The notes beneath the pieces were generated by a model. It was not told where the DNA came from. It saw nothing but the letters and a program-made list of their open reading frames with translations, and ran no database searches. Both the position numbers and the translations under genes were made by a program. Positions 22,401-34,626 of a stretch of 64,000 nucleotides of DNA are shown piece after piece. Position 1 is the first letter of the stretch. Each line of letters opens with the position of its first letter. The DNA is from Chlamydomonas sphaeroides. Taxonomy: Eukaryota > Chlorophyta > Chlorophyceae > Chlamydomonadales > Chlamydomonadaceae. The stretch covers positions 1,467 through 65,466 of the forward strand of contig BDDC01000395.1 in NCBI GenBank assembly GCA_001662425.1, given 5' to 3'.

Positions 22401-25400
22401 TCGCCGCAGCAGCTGCTGCGGCTGGGCCGCGGCGGCGGAGCCGACGGCGCCAGCCACGACGGCGCCGGCGGTGTGGCGATCAGCCAGGCCGGCGCCCCGC
22501 CGACGACGTTCGCCAGTGCCGCGGAGCGCTCGCTGGCGGCGCTGGACCGTGACGGCGGCCTGGGTGACACCCGGCTGCCGTCGGAGATAGCGGCGGCGGC
22601 GGCGGCGGCCGACCCGTACGGCGCGCGCAAGGCGATGGCCGAGTTCAAGGCGGCCTCGGCGAACGTGAGCGCCGGCGGCGGCGCCGCCGGCGCCGGCCAG
22701 GCGGCGGCGGTGACGGCGGCGGCGGCGGAGCGCAGCCGCGGCGCCGTAGCGGTGGCGACGCCGCCGGCGCCCGGCGGCGGCAACGGCCGCGCGCCCGGCT
22801 CCAAGTCGGGCGGCGGCTGGATGCTGCGGGACACCACAGCTGCGGCGCCGTTGGCCGCCAGCTCTACTGCAGGTGCGTCGGGGTGGTCATGTCTGCTGTG
22901 TCGGGGCCAGGCAGTTTGATGCTTGGCAAGCCCCTGCACTACCTGCTCCCTTGGCGAGCGGCGACAGGCAAGCTGCGCTGCCTGCCGCCGCCTGCTGAGC
23001 CCTGTGCCCCCCACGACCCTGTCCCTCCTCAGCGCCCTTCGCCACCGCCTCCGGCGCGCCGGCGCCGCCGCCCTCGCCGCCGCCGGGCGGATGGACGAGT
23101 GACATGTCGGATCGCGTCGACTGGTGGACCTTTGGCGGCCGCCCCGCGCCGCCGCCGCCGCCGCCGGTCCCCGCCGCCGCCACCTCCGCCACGACCTCCG
23201 GTGCCGCCGCCACCGGGGGCGTGCCACGCCGCGGCAGCGTCGCGGAATCGTGGGAGGCCTTTCGCCGCACTGGGGACGCCAACCCGGCGGCGCCGTCGGG
23301 CACGGCCGCCACCGTCGGCATGATGGACTCAACGGCGGCGCTGGCGGCGGCAGCCGTGGCGGCGGCGGCGTCCGACCCCAAGATGGCCGAGTTCAGTCGT
23401 GCGGCGGACGAGCGGCGCGCGGACAAGGACCGCTCCCGGCTACGCGCCACCATCAAGGACCGGCTGCACTGGGTGTGCATGGCGCTGGGGCCCGTCAGCA
23501 GCGTGGTGCCGGGCGGCGAGCCGCTGCGGGAGGAGGTGAGGGCGCCTACCGCTGCCGCTGAGCGCGCGTAAGCTGCTATGCGCCTATCTTCAGGGACCAC
23601 GGGCGGCGCAACGCGCGTATGAGATGTCAGGGTGACTGGGGCGGCTTGCGATGTCGCCCAAAACACGACACGTGCCCCCGCCGCCGCTCCCCGCTCGTCC
23701 CCCGGCCGCCAGGTGGACGCGCTGCTGTCGCAGCTGGAGTCGCTCAGCCCCACCGACAAGCCGCTCAACACGGCCGCGGACGCAGCCAGGTGCGTCGCCT
23801 CGCCGCCCGTGGCGGGCGACAGCCCTGGCTCAGGACCAGCAGAGGGGTCCCGGGCGCAGCTGTGCAACCGCGGTGACGCTGGAGGGAGCCCGCGGTCGGC
23901 CGGCTCCCTGTGCTCGCTTGACGTCAGCGCCCTGCCAGGCCGTGTGCCGCGAGAGTCCGCAGCGTGCATGGCTGCAGTCAGCGGGCCCCCTCTCCCCTTC
24001 CCCCATCCCTCGTCTCCCCAGGCGCCCCACGCTGGCCACCACCGCCATCCCGCTGGTGGACCCCATGCTGCTGGGCGAGTGGCGCCTTGTGTACGCCAGC
24101 AACAGCGGCACCTCGGCAGCGGGGGCGCCCAGCGCAGCGGTGAGCGGCTCAGAGCCCGCCGCCGCGCGACACCCAGGGCCGCCCGGCCGGGGGCCTTTGT
24201 CGGCGGCACGCCCCGGTGGCTCGGGCGCCCCTTGTCCACACAACCCCAGTCTGGGAGCCCGCACGCCGCGTACGCCGCCACGCCAGCTCCACAACCTGCT
24301 GACGCCTGCGCCTGTGCGGCCCTCGCCCCCGCAGAGCCAGGCCGCCAGCGGAGGGCCCAACCTGCTGGCGCAGGTGCTGCAGATCGCCGACAGCCTGCCG
24401 GGCTTTGGCATGACGCAAGTGGTGCAGCGGCTGGCGCTGGAGGCTGCGCCGGGCTCGGGCCCCGGGTCGGCGCCGCAGCAGTGGCAGCAGGTGCCCGCCA
24501 CACCTGGGTCCGGCGGCCGGGCGCCGCTGTCCATCGTGACGGAGAACTCGGCGGTGTTCCGGTTCGGCCCGCTGGGCTCGTGGCGGCTCACGGTCCGCGG
24601 GCACTGGGTCGACAACGGGTGAGCGGGCTGGAGCGGCCTGCTGGCGTGCGGTCACACGTCATTCTTGAGTCATGACACAGTCAGCTAGGTTCATTGCGGG
24701 GGCTCTTTCGCCGGCCCTCGCCTATCTTCGACAAGAGCAGCCCAGCTGTGTGGGAAGCGTGTGGGCCGGTGCAAGGGCGTGGGCCGGCGCTGGGGCCTCG
24801 CGGGTGCTGCCCGGCGTGGCCCTCCCCCGGACCGCCGCCCACGCACGCCTGAGCCCCGCCTCCCTGGCCTCCCCTCGCAGCGGCGGCCTGTGCGCCAGCG
24901 CCGAGTTCGAGTCGTTCGCGGTGCGGCCCGTGGACCTGTGGGGCCTGCCCGTGGAGAGCATGCTGCCCGAGGTGGTCGTGGAGGTGAGCGCCCCGCAGCC
25001 GCGCCACGCGCCACACCCCAGCAGCGGCGCCACACCACATTGCTCGCGCAGTGCTGGACTGCATCATCGCATGGCCGTCGCTTGGTTGTGGTCGGTCCCT
25101 CACACCCACCACCAACATCGCGGCATCCAGCATACGCCGCCCGCTCCGGTCCGGGCGCTAGTGGCACCCGTGCACGCTGCGAGCGCCGCCGCGACCCCAC
25201 CCCGCCCCGCCCAAGCCAACCTCGTCTCTCTGCCCCCAACCGGTGTCTCTCTCCCCACTCCCCACTCCTCCCCACTCCTCACTCTGCTCCAAACACAGGT
25301 GCCCGAGGTGCTGCGCTCCCGCAGCGAGTGGTGCACCACCTACCTGGACGGCGACACGCGCGTGGGCAGGGGCTCGGGTGGCGCTGTGTTCCTGTTCAAG

Positions 25401-25538
25401 CGAGGCACGCCGGAGGCCGCCGCCGCGGCGGCCAGCAGCCGGCCAGCAGCGGCGGCGGGGCCGTGGGCCAGCGCGGTGGCTTCGGCGGCGTCGCAGGGCA
25501 TTGGCTCGCAGCCGGGGCCGGCGATGCGGACGTTGTGA
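19408..25538 (+). CDS. Long protein with a C-terminal plastid-lipid-associated (PAP/fibrillin) domain
   Basis: Fourteen exons join in phase: 19408-19593, 19808-20113, 20377-20550, 20797-20979, 21204-21260, 21430-21612, 21936-22040, 22296-22872, 23033-23535, 23713-23789, 24022-24139, 24335-24618, 24881-24983, 25299-25538; 1031 residues if the start is right. Residues from about 760 carry the PAP/fibrillin domain of plastid lipid-droplet and thylakoid proteins: DALLSQLESLSPT, then LLGEWRLVYASNS, FRFGPLGSWRL, and near the end TTYLDGDTRVGRG with VFLF. The 750 residues before it are unusual: helical segments (QYVGHYGPDTDGRINAAVSK, LTGVLDWVNGLLVKGG), one probable membrane segment near residue 410-425 (VAYIAAVSGVLFVM) and Ala/Gly-rich linkers. 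The in-frame ATG at 19408 is the best start I see, but an upstream exon is possible. No transit peptide can be called with confidence. Confidence 0.8.
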
Positions 25539-27156
25539 ATAGCGCTCAGAGTTTGGGTGGGAGTGGGGTGCGAGGGTGGAGGGGCGGAGCGGCGGGATGG
25601 CGAGGGCGCGAGCGCGAGCGGCAGGGCTGGGAGTGGGAGCGGGCGGGGCTGTGGGTCCAGCGCAAGGGGGTTTTCAGATCGACGCCGAGCGAGGTCCGCA
25701 TGGGGCCACAGTGAACGCCGGCTGGGTGCTTAGAGCGAGCGAGGGTGGGCGGGCGTGCGGGGCAACGGGGGCTCAAGAAGAGAGGGGCGAGCGGGGGAGA
25801 GCAGGGCGTGCGGGTTGCATGCGGCCGCGGCGCCGCTGCTCCGTGGGAGCCAAATGAGTTGCGCGTCGCGTGTCGTGGGCTCGCGCGGGCTGGCCTCTCG
25901 CAGCCCGTTGGCGGACTGGGCCCGTGGCGTGAGGGCGGCAGGCCAGGGTGCGTCGTGCGCCCTGGGGTGCTGCCCTGCGCCTGTGCCTGTGCGCGACCGG
26001 CGGCTCTTGTGTGGCGCCGTGTCGCGACGGAGGGCGAGGGTGTATGTTGGCTATGAAGCGGCTGCGGCTGCGGCTGTGGTGGCTGCGCTCCACACGCAGC
26101 GCACGGACGTGGTGGCGGCACACGGAAGCGACCTTGCACTGGTGCCGCACATACGGTACCGCACAAGCCGCCGTGGCGCTTTCCTTTTTGACTCTGCGAC
26201 AGTGCGATTTATACGTTGGGGCCCTTCGTATTGGCGCATTTGCGGCACGCCGTGCTGGCGTTCCGCACTGGGGGCACTGGGCGCCGAGCCAACGGCTGCG
26301 GGCGAATAAAGAGGCCATTCTTATTGCGGTTGCTGTCTTCTGATGTCTTGACTGAGCGTCCACATAGCTTACATGGCCTGGAGGACCTGAGATTGGTTGA
26401 AAGCAAGCGTCGCTTGCTGCATTTTGCGTGCTGCAAAAGCCGTCTTGGCCTGGGCCTGCCGTGCTGCGCAGAGCGCAGAGGTTGGGGGGCGGCTGCATCA
26501 TGGGAGCTGTAATTTTCTGCCCCTCGTTGAGCTCACGTCGTGTAGGTCTAGGTAGCCGCACATACGAGAGTCTATTGTCTAAAGTGCACCTTGAGCAGTT
26601 GTCGTCGTCTCTTGTCATCGTCCGCGGTGCACCGCCGCAGCACACATTCAGCTCGCGCGGCCGGCGGAGGTTCTGCGACACAGCTAGAGCGGCAGCAGCG
26701 GCGGCGTGTGTTGAGATGTGCATCCCTGCCGTATCAGGCAGTTCGGGCGGCTAGGTCCGGCCCGTGAGGAGAGGGCATGGGCCGAGACCCCTCAAATACC
26801 CCGGCGACAACCGCATAATGACCGACGGTCTTCGTCTGGTCTGGGTGGCCTCTTTTTGGGGCAAGCCATGCACCCATGCGCAGCTGGGGAGGTTTGGAGA
26901 CCAAGCCGTGGGGCAGGGGAGGGGCAGAGAGCGACGCGTGCGGGTATGCGACCACGTGGGCCCAGGGGTCGCCTGGCCAGAACACGGCCTTTTATGACAG
27001 AATTGGATGAGCACATGTACTACTGACAAACATTACGACCTGTGACGTACTGTCCGGTGCTGTTCCTCATAAGTACACAGCTCCATCGCTGCACTTGGTT
27101 GCCCGAACGAGCGGGGAGCCTTGGCGACAGCGCAGCGCCTAGCGCTAGGCAGCGCT
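25539..27156. other. Intergenic, 1.6 kb, no gene recognised
   Basis: Open frames on both strands show no family and no splice chain. A TGTAA at 26508-26512 lies 970 bases after the upstream stop, far for a polyadenylation signal, so a small unrecognised gene here cannot be excluded. Confidence 0.4.
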
Positions 27157-28759
27157 ATGGGCGACGCTAGTACGAGTGGCAAGCGGCTTCGCGACAATGA
27201 AGGAGTCGGCAACCTGGGTTGGCTCGCCACGAGCGGCATGCTGCCGCGCAAGCGGCAAGATATCGATGGTGTCAGCGGCTCGAGCATTATGGAGCTGCAG
27301 GCGCAGCTGTACCGAGCGCAAGAGAATGCCAAGCTTCGCGCTTCGGGCGTTGAGCCTGTCGACAGGAGGACAGCTGGCATCGACGTCGCAGCCCTGATGG
27401 CGCGGAAGAACGCTGGTGTGGAGGAGCGGGATAAGCGCGACCGGGTGGATGTGAAGGCGAGCAGTCGGGGAGGGGTAATCGGCACATACGGGCCTCAGCT
27501 CCTTGGCAGCGCTTACTCTGCCGTTGGCCCCCTGCCGGCTCTCCTACATGTCTTGCAGAGCACAGCGGACAGGGCAGGGGAGTGCTACGCGGCGCTGGAG
27601 CGCAAGGCTCAGCTTTACGAGCGGCTAGGTGCGTGCCGACACCGCGGCCGCGGCAAAACAGCCCCGCTTGCCCACGGCCGGGGGGTCACTGTGCTCCCTC
27701 CTTCCCCACAATCTCCCAATGTGGAGGCGCTTCTACGACCTGCAGCGCCGCGCGGCGAAGTCCCTGCCACACGGCACTGGATGGCCCCCATCGTGCCGTG
27801 CATGCCTGCCTGGTTCCCCCGCCCACTTCCCCAGCCCCCTGCACCTCATTCGTGCCCACGGCCTTCCGCCCCGCCTCCCAAACCCATCTGCTTCCACTCA
27901 CGCCTCACCTGACCTCCCTGTCCACAGCCCGCGGCGAGGTGGACGACGACGCGGACCAGTACGAGGTGGACTTCGTGCGCAAGGGCATGGGCGGGGACGA
28001 CGACGAAGCGGGGCCCTCGGGGCGCCGGCCGGGCGGCGGAGGCGGCGGTGGAGGCGGCCGGGTCGACCCCATCGACTCCATGCTGGCTGCGGTGTCAGGG
28101 TCGGGTGCGTGGACGAAGGGGCCGGGGTCGCAGCGCCGCACGCCGGTTCGGGGGGGCCTGGACAAGGGGCGCCGTGTGTGCTGACGGCACGGACGAAGTC
28201 GGCAGGCGTCTCTGGGCCAAAGCGGCTGCGGTGTGTAGGAATGCGGCGGGTCTGGGGATGCGGCGCGGCGAGTGCCGGTCGGTGCAATGGCGTAGGTTAG
28301 CAGTGGTGGTCTGCCCATTCCCGTGCGCAGGCGGCATGCTGTCGGGGGACATGGCGCGGGAACGGGAGCGCCGCGCGTGGGAGGACGACCAGCACCGCAG
28401 CATGGCGGATGAGGAGGCGCTGGAGCGGCGGCGGAAGCAAAAGGAGGTGCGTGCCTAGGGTTCGGGTTGCCCCGACGTTTAGAGTCAGGTCCATGGCCCT
28501 GGTACGAAACAGTACGGTGCGTCCATGGCGTTCTGACACGGTGCTGGCCTGTGTGCTGCTGCCCTGCCGTTGTCCGCGACCGCAGGAGCTGCTGTCCCTG
28601 GGCAAGCAGACCAAAGAGGAGCGGGAGCGGGCCGAGGCGTCCAAGTCGCGCAAGGAGGAGGCGATCAAGCTGCGACGAGACGAGCTCAAGCAGAAGTTCC
28701 TGAAAGAGCAGCTGGCTAAAAAGCTTGCGGCGGGGGGCGGCGCCAAGAAGGGAGGATGA
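27157..28759 (+). CDS. CCDC174: CCDC174-like coiled-coil protein
   Basis: Exons 27157-27456 (or -27450), 27559-27628, 27928-28104, 28331-28446, 28586-28759 join in phase. Three blocks in order match CCDC174, a nuclear protein reported to associate with the exon junction complex: SSIMELQAQLYRAQENAKL followed by a Val-Glu-Glu segment; ALERKAQLYERL running into EVDDDADQYEVDFVRKGMG; and a charged helical C-terminus (LSGDMARERERRAWEDDQ, then EERERAEASKSRKEE and LRRDELKQKFLKEQLAKKL). The end is shorter than in animals, where a further C-terminal region follows. The first intron is ambiguous: GT donor at 27451 and GC donor at 27457 both keep phase, and the whole stretch to 27558 is open, so it may also be retained. 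The identification rests on my memory of the human sequence. Confidence 0.8.
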
Positions 28760-29118
28760 CTGTCGGGGCGCTTGACGTTTGCGGACGACGTAAAACACCA
28801 GGGCAGCACACCATGAGGTTACGGTGGCTGGTGGGGCGATGGGTGGGGCTTGTCAAGGGTCGGGTGTGAAGGGTCGCTGTGCGTCGACCCATGGTTCGCG
28901 CGCTGGCCCGCAACGGGTAGGGTGGAGCTCCACGCTGTGATGCGAAGGACTGGAATCTGTTTGCGTCTATGCACACTCTGCAACGAGTACGTTGTGCTGG
29001 TGCATCGGCTACTTTGAAGGACTTGCGAAGCTCCTGCTCCTCTGCTTGCTTCTAACAGCGCTGACCGCCCGCGTGCGGGCCCACCTAGCTGATACCCTCG
29101 TAGCATAGGAGGGCAAAA
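28760..29118. promoter_or_regulatory. Short intergenic region upstream of the MPP beta gene
   Basis: Only 359 bases separate the CCDC174-like stop from the MPP beta start, so the 3' flank of one and the promoter of the other share it. The start context GGGCAAAAATGCG has A at -3. No TATA box or TGTAA seen. Confidence 0.4.
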
Positions 29119-32100
29119 ATGCGCTCGCTCAAACAGATTCTGCGACTGCCCGGCGATGCCGGCGCGCTCGCTGCTCGCGCCTTTGGCACGGCTGCTAAGG
29201 ATGTTGTTGCTGCGGACGGCAACCCGTTCCTGCGCTTCAGCAACCCTCGGCCCAGCCCAATCGACCACACCCCGCTGCTGAGCACGCTTCCGGAGACCAA
29301 AGTAGGTGCCCGCTCTGGCAGGCGAGCTGCCGCAGCGCAGGCTGCATGCTGCCGCGCATGTAAGGAGCCGCTGCAGCAGGGAGGCGCTAACACGCCCTCG
29401 CGTCCCGCGCGTGATGATGGCAGATAACCACTCTCCCCAACGGGCTGCGCGTGGCCACCGAGGCCATTCCATTCGCGGAGACGACCACGCTGGGTATCTG
29501 GATCAACTCGGGCAGCCGCTTTGAGACGGATGCAAACAACGGCGTCGCGCATTTCCTTGAGCACATCCTCTTCAAGGGAACCAAGGTCGGCCCCCTGCCT
29601 GGCTTGGACGTCTTCTAGTGGCTTGCGCATGACGCACGTTTGTTGCGGCATGCAGAAGCGGACCGTCAAGGAGCTGGAGGTCGAGGTGGAGAACATGGGC
29701 GGGCAGCTGAACGCGTACACGGGCCGCGAGCAGACCTGCTACTACGCTAAGGTCATGGGCAAGGACGTGGGGAAGGCGGTGAACATCCTCTCCGATATCT
29801 TGCTTAACTCCAACCTGGACGCCCGCGCAATCGACAAGGAGCGGGACGTCATCCTCCGCGAGATGGAGGAGGTGGGGCTTCATGTCAGGCGCTGCGAGAG
29901 ATGGGGGCGGTGGAGGGGCTTGCGCTGGCGGTGCCAGCGGCACAGCCCACACGACGGAGGCGGGGGTGTTGCACAGCGGCGACCCTCGGGTGACTCTAGC
30001 CCCGCCTGCCAGGCCTTCCCAGCAGCCCTTGACTCTGGGACGCAGCCTGCAAAGGCGCACCAGCAGCACGTCTCCCGCCCTCGGTACCCAACCCACCCAT
30101 CCCTGCATGTGCAGCGCGCATCCCGCCGCGCCCACGCCCCTCCCCGTCCCCACACCCCCACAACCCTCCTAGGTCAACAAGCAGACCTCGGAGCTGGTGT
30201 TTGACCACCTGCATGCCACGGCTTTCCAGTACAGCCCGCTGGGCCGCACCATCCTGGGCCCCGTGGAGAACATCAAGTCCATCAACCGCGACCAGCTTGT
30301 GGAGTACATGAGGACCCACTACCGCGGCCCGCGAATGGTGCGGGAACATTGCTGGTGGAGCGGCGCGGGAGCACGGAAGCAGCAGCGGACAGAAGGGGCC
30401 GCACGGGGCCCCGAGGCACAGGAGGAGCAGGCGGCGGGGCGCGGGAGCAGTTGAAACTGCGTGGCGGCCGGAGGCCTCGGCATTGGCACGGGATGCCGCC
30501 TGAGAACTCGTGGATTGCTCGCTGCACTCAGATGCCGGCTCAGCGGCGCCCTGCTCCAGCAATGTGGAGGTGTTTGGGACGGGCACCGAGCAGGACCCTG
30601 GTGCCCCCTGCCCTTGCGCCCGGTCCGCACCCTTCAGGTGCTGGCTGCCGCCGGTGCCGTCAACCACGACGAGCTGGTCAAGCTGGCCAGCGACGCGTTT
30701 GGCGCCATCCCCGACGAGGACCCCACCACCTCGGTCCGCTCGCTGCTGACCAAGGTGCGCGCTTGCGCCACCGCGACGCGACGCGAGGGCGCAGCCAGAG
30801 CGCAAGCCGTGGTAGCAGGGGATACCGCATGCGTCGTCGCTGCGGCCTTGCTGCGGCTTGCAGGCCGCAGTGTATCTGGGGACGTGCAAGAAACGATTGC
30901 GCAGCCACATGAGCTGCTCGCACAGCGATCAGCCACGACCCTGGCGGCGCCGTGGAGGGCCGTGGGCCCGGCAGCAGGCCCCACCGCGGCGCGGGCAGCG
31001 CGCCAACGCCTCCCGCCCCGGCCTCCGCCCCGGTCACCTGCCCCGCAGGAGCCCTCTCGCTTCACCGGCTCGTACGTGCACGACCGCTTCCCCGACGCCA
31101 CCGAGACCTGCATGGCGGTGGCGTTCAAGGGCGCGTCCTGGACGGACCCCGACTCCATCCCGCTCATGGTCATGCAGACCATGCTTGGTGAGCACGCAGC
31201 ATGGTCACCGCGACCCTGGGGACGCCGCGGCCACGGCCACGGCACAGCACCCCCGGACTGCCGCTTGCGGCAAGCCAGCCGGAGCTGCTCCCTGCATGGC
31301 CCCCCCCAGCCCACACTAGCGTCCCATGATTGTGTCGTCGCGGCTCCCCTTTTCGCTGTCCCCGCAGGCGGCTGGGACAAGAACAGCACCGTGGGCAAGC
31401 ACAGCAGCAGCATGCTGGTGCAGACGGTGGCCAGCGAGGGCCTGGCGGACGCCTTCATGGCCTTCAACACCAACTACCACGACACCGGCCTCTTCGGCGT
31501 GTATGGCGTCACCGACCGCGATCGCACCGAGGACTTTGCGTACGCCATCATGTCGCACCTGACCCGCATGTGCTTCGAGGTGGGCCGGCTGTGGATGGGA
31601 AGGAGGGACAGGGCGCAGGAACACGGGGGCGGGGAGAGGGCACCGTCAGTGGAGACGCCGACACGAGGCGAGGATGAGGGCATGGGCACCCTGCTGCGGT
31701 CTGGAAAGGGGGATCATGGGGGGCGTGACGCTCGTCCAAGTGAAGGCGGTGACCTGACGGCCGGCAACGCTGCCGTGCATAAGCAGTGCGTAGGCAGCGC
31801 GTGGGCAGCGCGTGGGGACAAGGCAATAGCAGCAGCGCGCCTGGCTCGGCGAGGCCTGTCTGGTTCGTGGCTCCGTTCTTGGCCCCATCAGGCGACCCGT
31901 CGCAGCCATGGAGCTCCAGCGCCCCCAGGTAACACCGTCTGGGCGGTTGTTGACTGGGCTGCACCCCGTCTTTTGCTTGCCCCGTGCATTCGCAGGTCCG
32001 TGAGGCGGACGTGGCCCGCGCCAAGAACCAGCTCAAAGCCAGCCTGATGTTCTTCCAGGACTCGACGCACCGTGAGTCGCGACGGCACTGAGACGCTGCC

Positions 32101-32452
32101 CTCACGCCCGCAGCGATCGCCTAGCGCCTGACCTCCCCGCCACTCTCTCAAGCCGCAACCCAACCGCGACCCAAACCCCAACCGCCTCAAGCCTCCCCAC
32201 CTTTCCCCCTGGCTGCTATCCACCCTGCCAGACGTGGCCGAGTCCATTGGCCGCGAGCTGCTGGTGTACGGCCGCCGCGTGCCCAAGGCCGAGATGTTCG
32301 CGCGCATTGACGCCGTGGACGCCAACGCCATCCGCGCCGTGGCGGACCGCTTCATTTACGACCAGGACATGGCCGTGGCCTCCGTCGGCGACGTTCAGTT
32401 CATGCCCGACTACAACTGGTTCCGCCGCCGGTCGTACTGGCTGCGCTACTAG
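29119..32452 (+). CDS. PMPCB: Mitochondrial processing peptidase beta subunit
   Basis: Catalytic subunit of the peptidase that removes presequences from imported mitochondrial proteins; in plants and algae it is often also core protein 1 of respiratory complex III. Nine exons: 29119-29301, 29424-29585, 29656-29871, 30173-30337, 30638-30754, 31049-31187, 31368-31579, 31996-32071, 32232-32452; 496 residues, normal for the family. The inverted zinc motif HFLEH (residues 104-108) supplies two His ligands and the catalytic Glu; the distal Glu ligand should be in DKERDVILREMEE. Further landmarks are GGQLNAYTGREQTCYYAK, DHLHATAFQYSPLGRTILGP and the C-terminal YGRRVPKAEMFARIDAVDA. The first 30 residues are Arg/Leu/Ala-rich without acids near the start (MRSLKQILRLPG), as expected of a mitochondrial presequence. 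Intact catalytic motif argues for an active protease. Confidence 0.96.
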
Positions 32453-32942
32453 GCGCGCAATGCCGAGGCCGCCCACTGTGCTCGAGGTCGCTCTGGCGAA
32501 GGCAGCCCAGGAATGGGCGCCGCTGGGGCAGCGCGAGGGCGGCCGGCGGTGTGCGTGTTGAGGGCGTGTGCGTTGGGTTGGGAAGGGGGGCAGTCGAGGC
32601 AGGGCTGGCACTGGCGAGCGGAGGCTGCTTGTGGGGGCGGAGTAGATGCTTGGAGCAAGGGCGGCGCAGCGGTAGGCAGATAGGTCGTGTGGCGAAGCGG
32701 CGTCCCGGTTTGGGCGGGACATGAGGTGGGTGGGTGCCCTGGTGTGGCATGCGGCTTAACAAGATGATTCGGCGGGTGTTGCGTTGCGCGCATGGGGCCT
32801 GCTGTCGTTGCTCTGGCGCGGCGTGTAAGGTGGGCGCGTGCTGCGGGGCGGTCGTGCCGTACCACACCACAGCCGTACTGCACAGACACAGACATGTCCG
32901 GCGGGCTCCCGGTAGCCCACCAGCACACACGCTGATGACGAC
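32453..32942. other. Intergenic between MPP beta and the methyltransferase-like gene
   Basis: TGTAA at 32824-32828, 372 bases after the MPP beta stop. No gene seen; the promoter of the next gene must lie in the last part. Confidence 0.45.
32824..32828 (+). promoter_or_regulatory. Candidate polyadenylation signal TGTAA
   Basis: Lies 372 bases after the MPP beta stop codon. Confidence 0.45.
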
Positions 32943-34626
32943 ATGCCGAGCAGGGGCCAACGCCACGACCTGAGCGGAACGCCCATATATGTTGTCGAGA
33001 ATGTCGGTCACATGCGCGACTGTGCGGCGGAGCTTGTCAAAGCAGACGATATTTGTTTGGAAGTTGGCTGCGCACAAGGGTTCTCGACAGCGGCGATAGC
33101 GCGGCACGCAAAGGAGGTGCGGAAGGAGGCGCAACTGGCGGCCATGCCACGTATGACCCGCGCGACGGCGCATGTCTGCTTGCAAGTAGACGTCACATTT
33201 TCGCTGCATATAAATCATTGTGCACTTCGGGACGTCGTGCACGTTCAAACTGCGTGCCAACCCGTAAGTTCCCCCGAGTTCGTCCCCGGGTCTAGGTCCC
33301 CCACTGCTTACCCGTGAATCGCAGGCCATAGGCATTGACAAATCAGAAGCGGTGTTGCGCACGGCCAGAAAGGTATGCAAACAGAGGGCACTAGCGCGCT
33401 CGCCACTCGCCCACTGCTTCCTGTACTTCAAACACCGCAATACCCCGGCGGCAGTGCAGCTCAGGCTTGAGCTCTGTTGAAGCCCAGTGGTGTTTTGAAG
33501 CCCCGCAGCGCAGCGTCTCCTTCTCGCATAGTGCCAGAGCCTCGCCGCGCGCCGCTCCGGTGAGCTCGCCCTATGCCTAACGCCCACCAGGTTCACCCCA
33601 ACGTTGAGTTCCACAGCATTGATGCCTGGGACATATCGGCCATCCTTCGCCTGGGGAAACGCTTCACAAAGGTGACTCGGGGCACTGGCAGCTCAGGTAA
33701 CAGTCAGCGCGTCACCTCGCATGGCCCTCGTCAATACCTCCCACCAGGTGCCTGCATGCTGAGCTATATGTTCGCCGCCGCCCGGTTGCAGATCTTCCTT
33801 GACATCAGCGGCTCCCAACCCGTCGGTGCGTGTTGGCACGGGGTCGCGGGGCGGCAGTCGGTGATGGGCCCACACGTCGTCATCGCTTAGGGGTTGCAAC
33901 ACGGCAGCAGGGGCTGGGGAGGGCCCCAGAGCGCAACATCGGAGGCGCGGTGTGTTGGACAGGCGGTGGTGCCCTCTGCCCGGCCCTGCGCAGGCCCGTT
34001 GGCGTCGCTGGTGGAAAAGTACGAGCGGGCCTTCCCGAGCGTCGACACCTTCATTGTCAAGGTGCGGTACGCGTTGAGGTGTGGCATCTGCTGCGCTGCG
34101 GCGCTAAGGCCTCCGCTGCGCCTGGGCCGCTGTTCCTGCGGCGGGCCGCCACTGCGGCCAAGAGCTGCGGACCCTAGTTGAGCTGGGGAAGCTAAGGGCG
34201 CTCCTGACACGGGTCGCTGGGGCGGCCTGTCTTGCAAGCCCCTAGGCCAAGAGTCAAGTTGTGCTCCGGTCCTACCTTACGCAGCTGGTCCTTGCATGGC
34301 CCCTGCCGCAGGCCTACCGGCTCAAGAAGCTGGTGGCCCACAGCACCATCTACCCGGAGGAGGTGCGGGGCGGCGGCGCGGGCAACCCCACCTGGCAGCT
34401 GCTGCGCCCCGCCGCCGCAACGGCTCAGCAGCGGCTCACCAGCCTCGCGCAGCAGCAGAACGGCGGCGCGCGCGAGCAGCCGCACCCGCAACGAGGGCGA
34501 GGGCGCGGCCGGCTGCCGATGCTGTGCTGCGTGGCCGGCGGCGCGTGCGCCGCGGTGCTGGCGTTCGCTGCGGGCGTGGCGTGCGGGCGGAGAAGCGGGC
34601 GGCGTGATGGTGGGCACGGGGCTTGA
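32943..34626 (+). CDS. SAM-dependent methyltransferase-like protein with a C-terminal membrane segment
   Basis: Six exons join in phase: 32943-33116, 33325-33372, 33591-33671, 33792-33825, 33994-34061, 34312-34626; 239 residues. Motif I of class I methyltransferases is clear (DICLEVGCAQGFSTAAIARH), and the next exon gives the post-I segment AIGIDKSEAVLRTARK with the acidic residue that usually holds the ribose. Later pieces are FHSIDAWDISAIL, IFLDISGSQPVGPLASLVEKYERAF cut by splicing, and FIVKAYRLKKLVAHSTIYPEE. The last 25 residues before a short Arg/Gly tail are hydrophobic (LPMLCCVAGGACAAVLAFAAGV), which looks like a tail anchor. Substrate unknown; nucleic acid, protein and small molecule are all open. 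Exon 4 is only 34 bases, and exon 6 contains a GTGCGG that could act as an extra donor. Confidence 0.75.
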
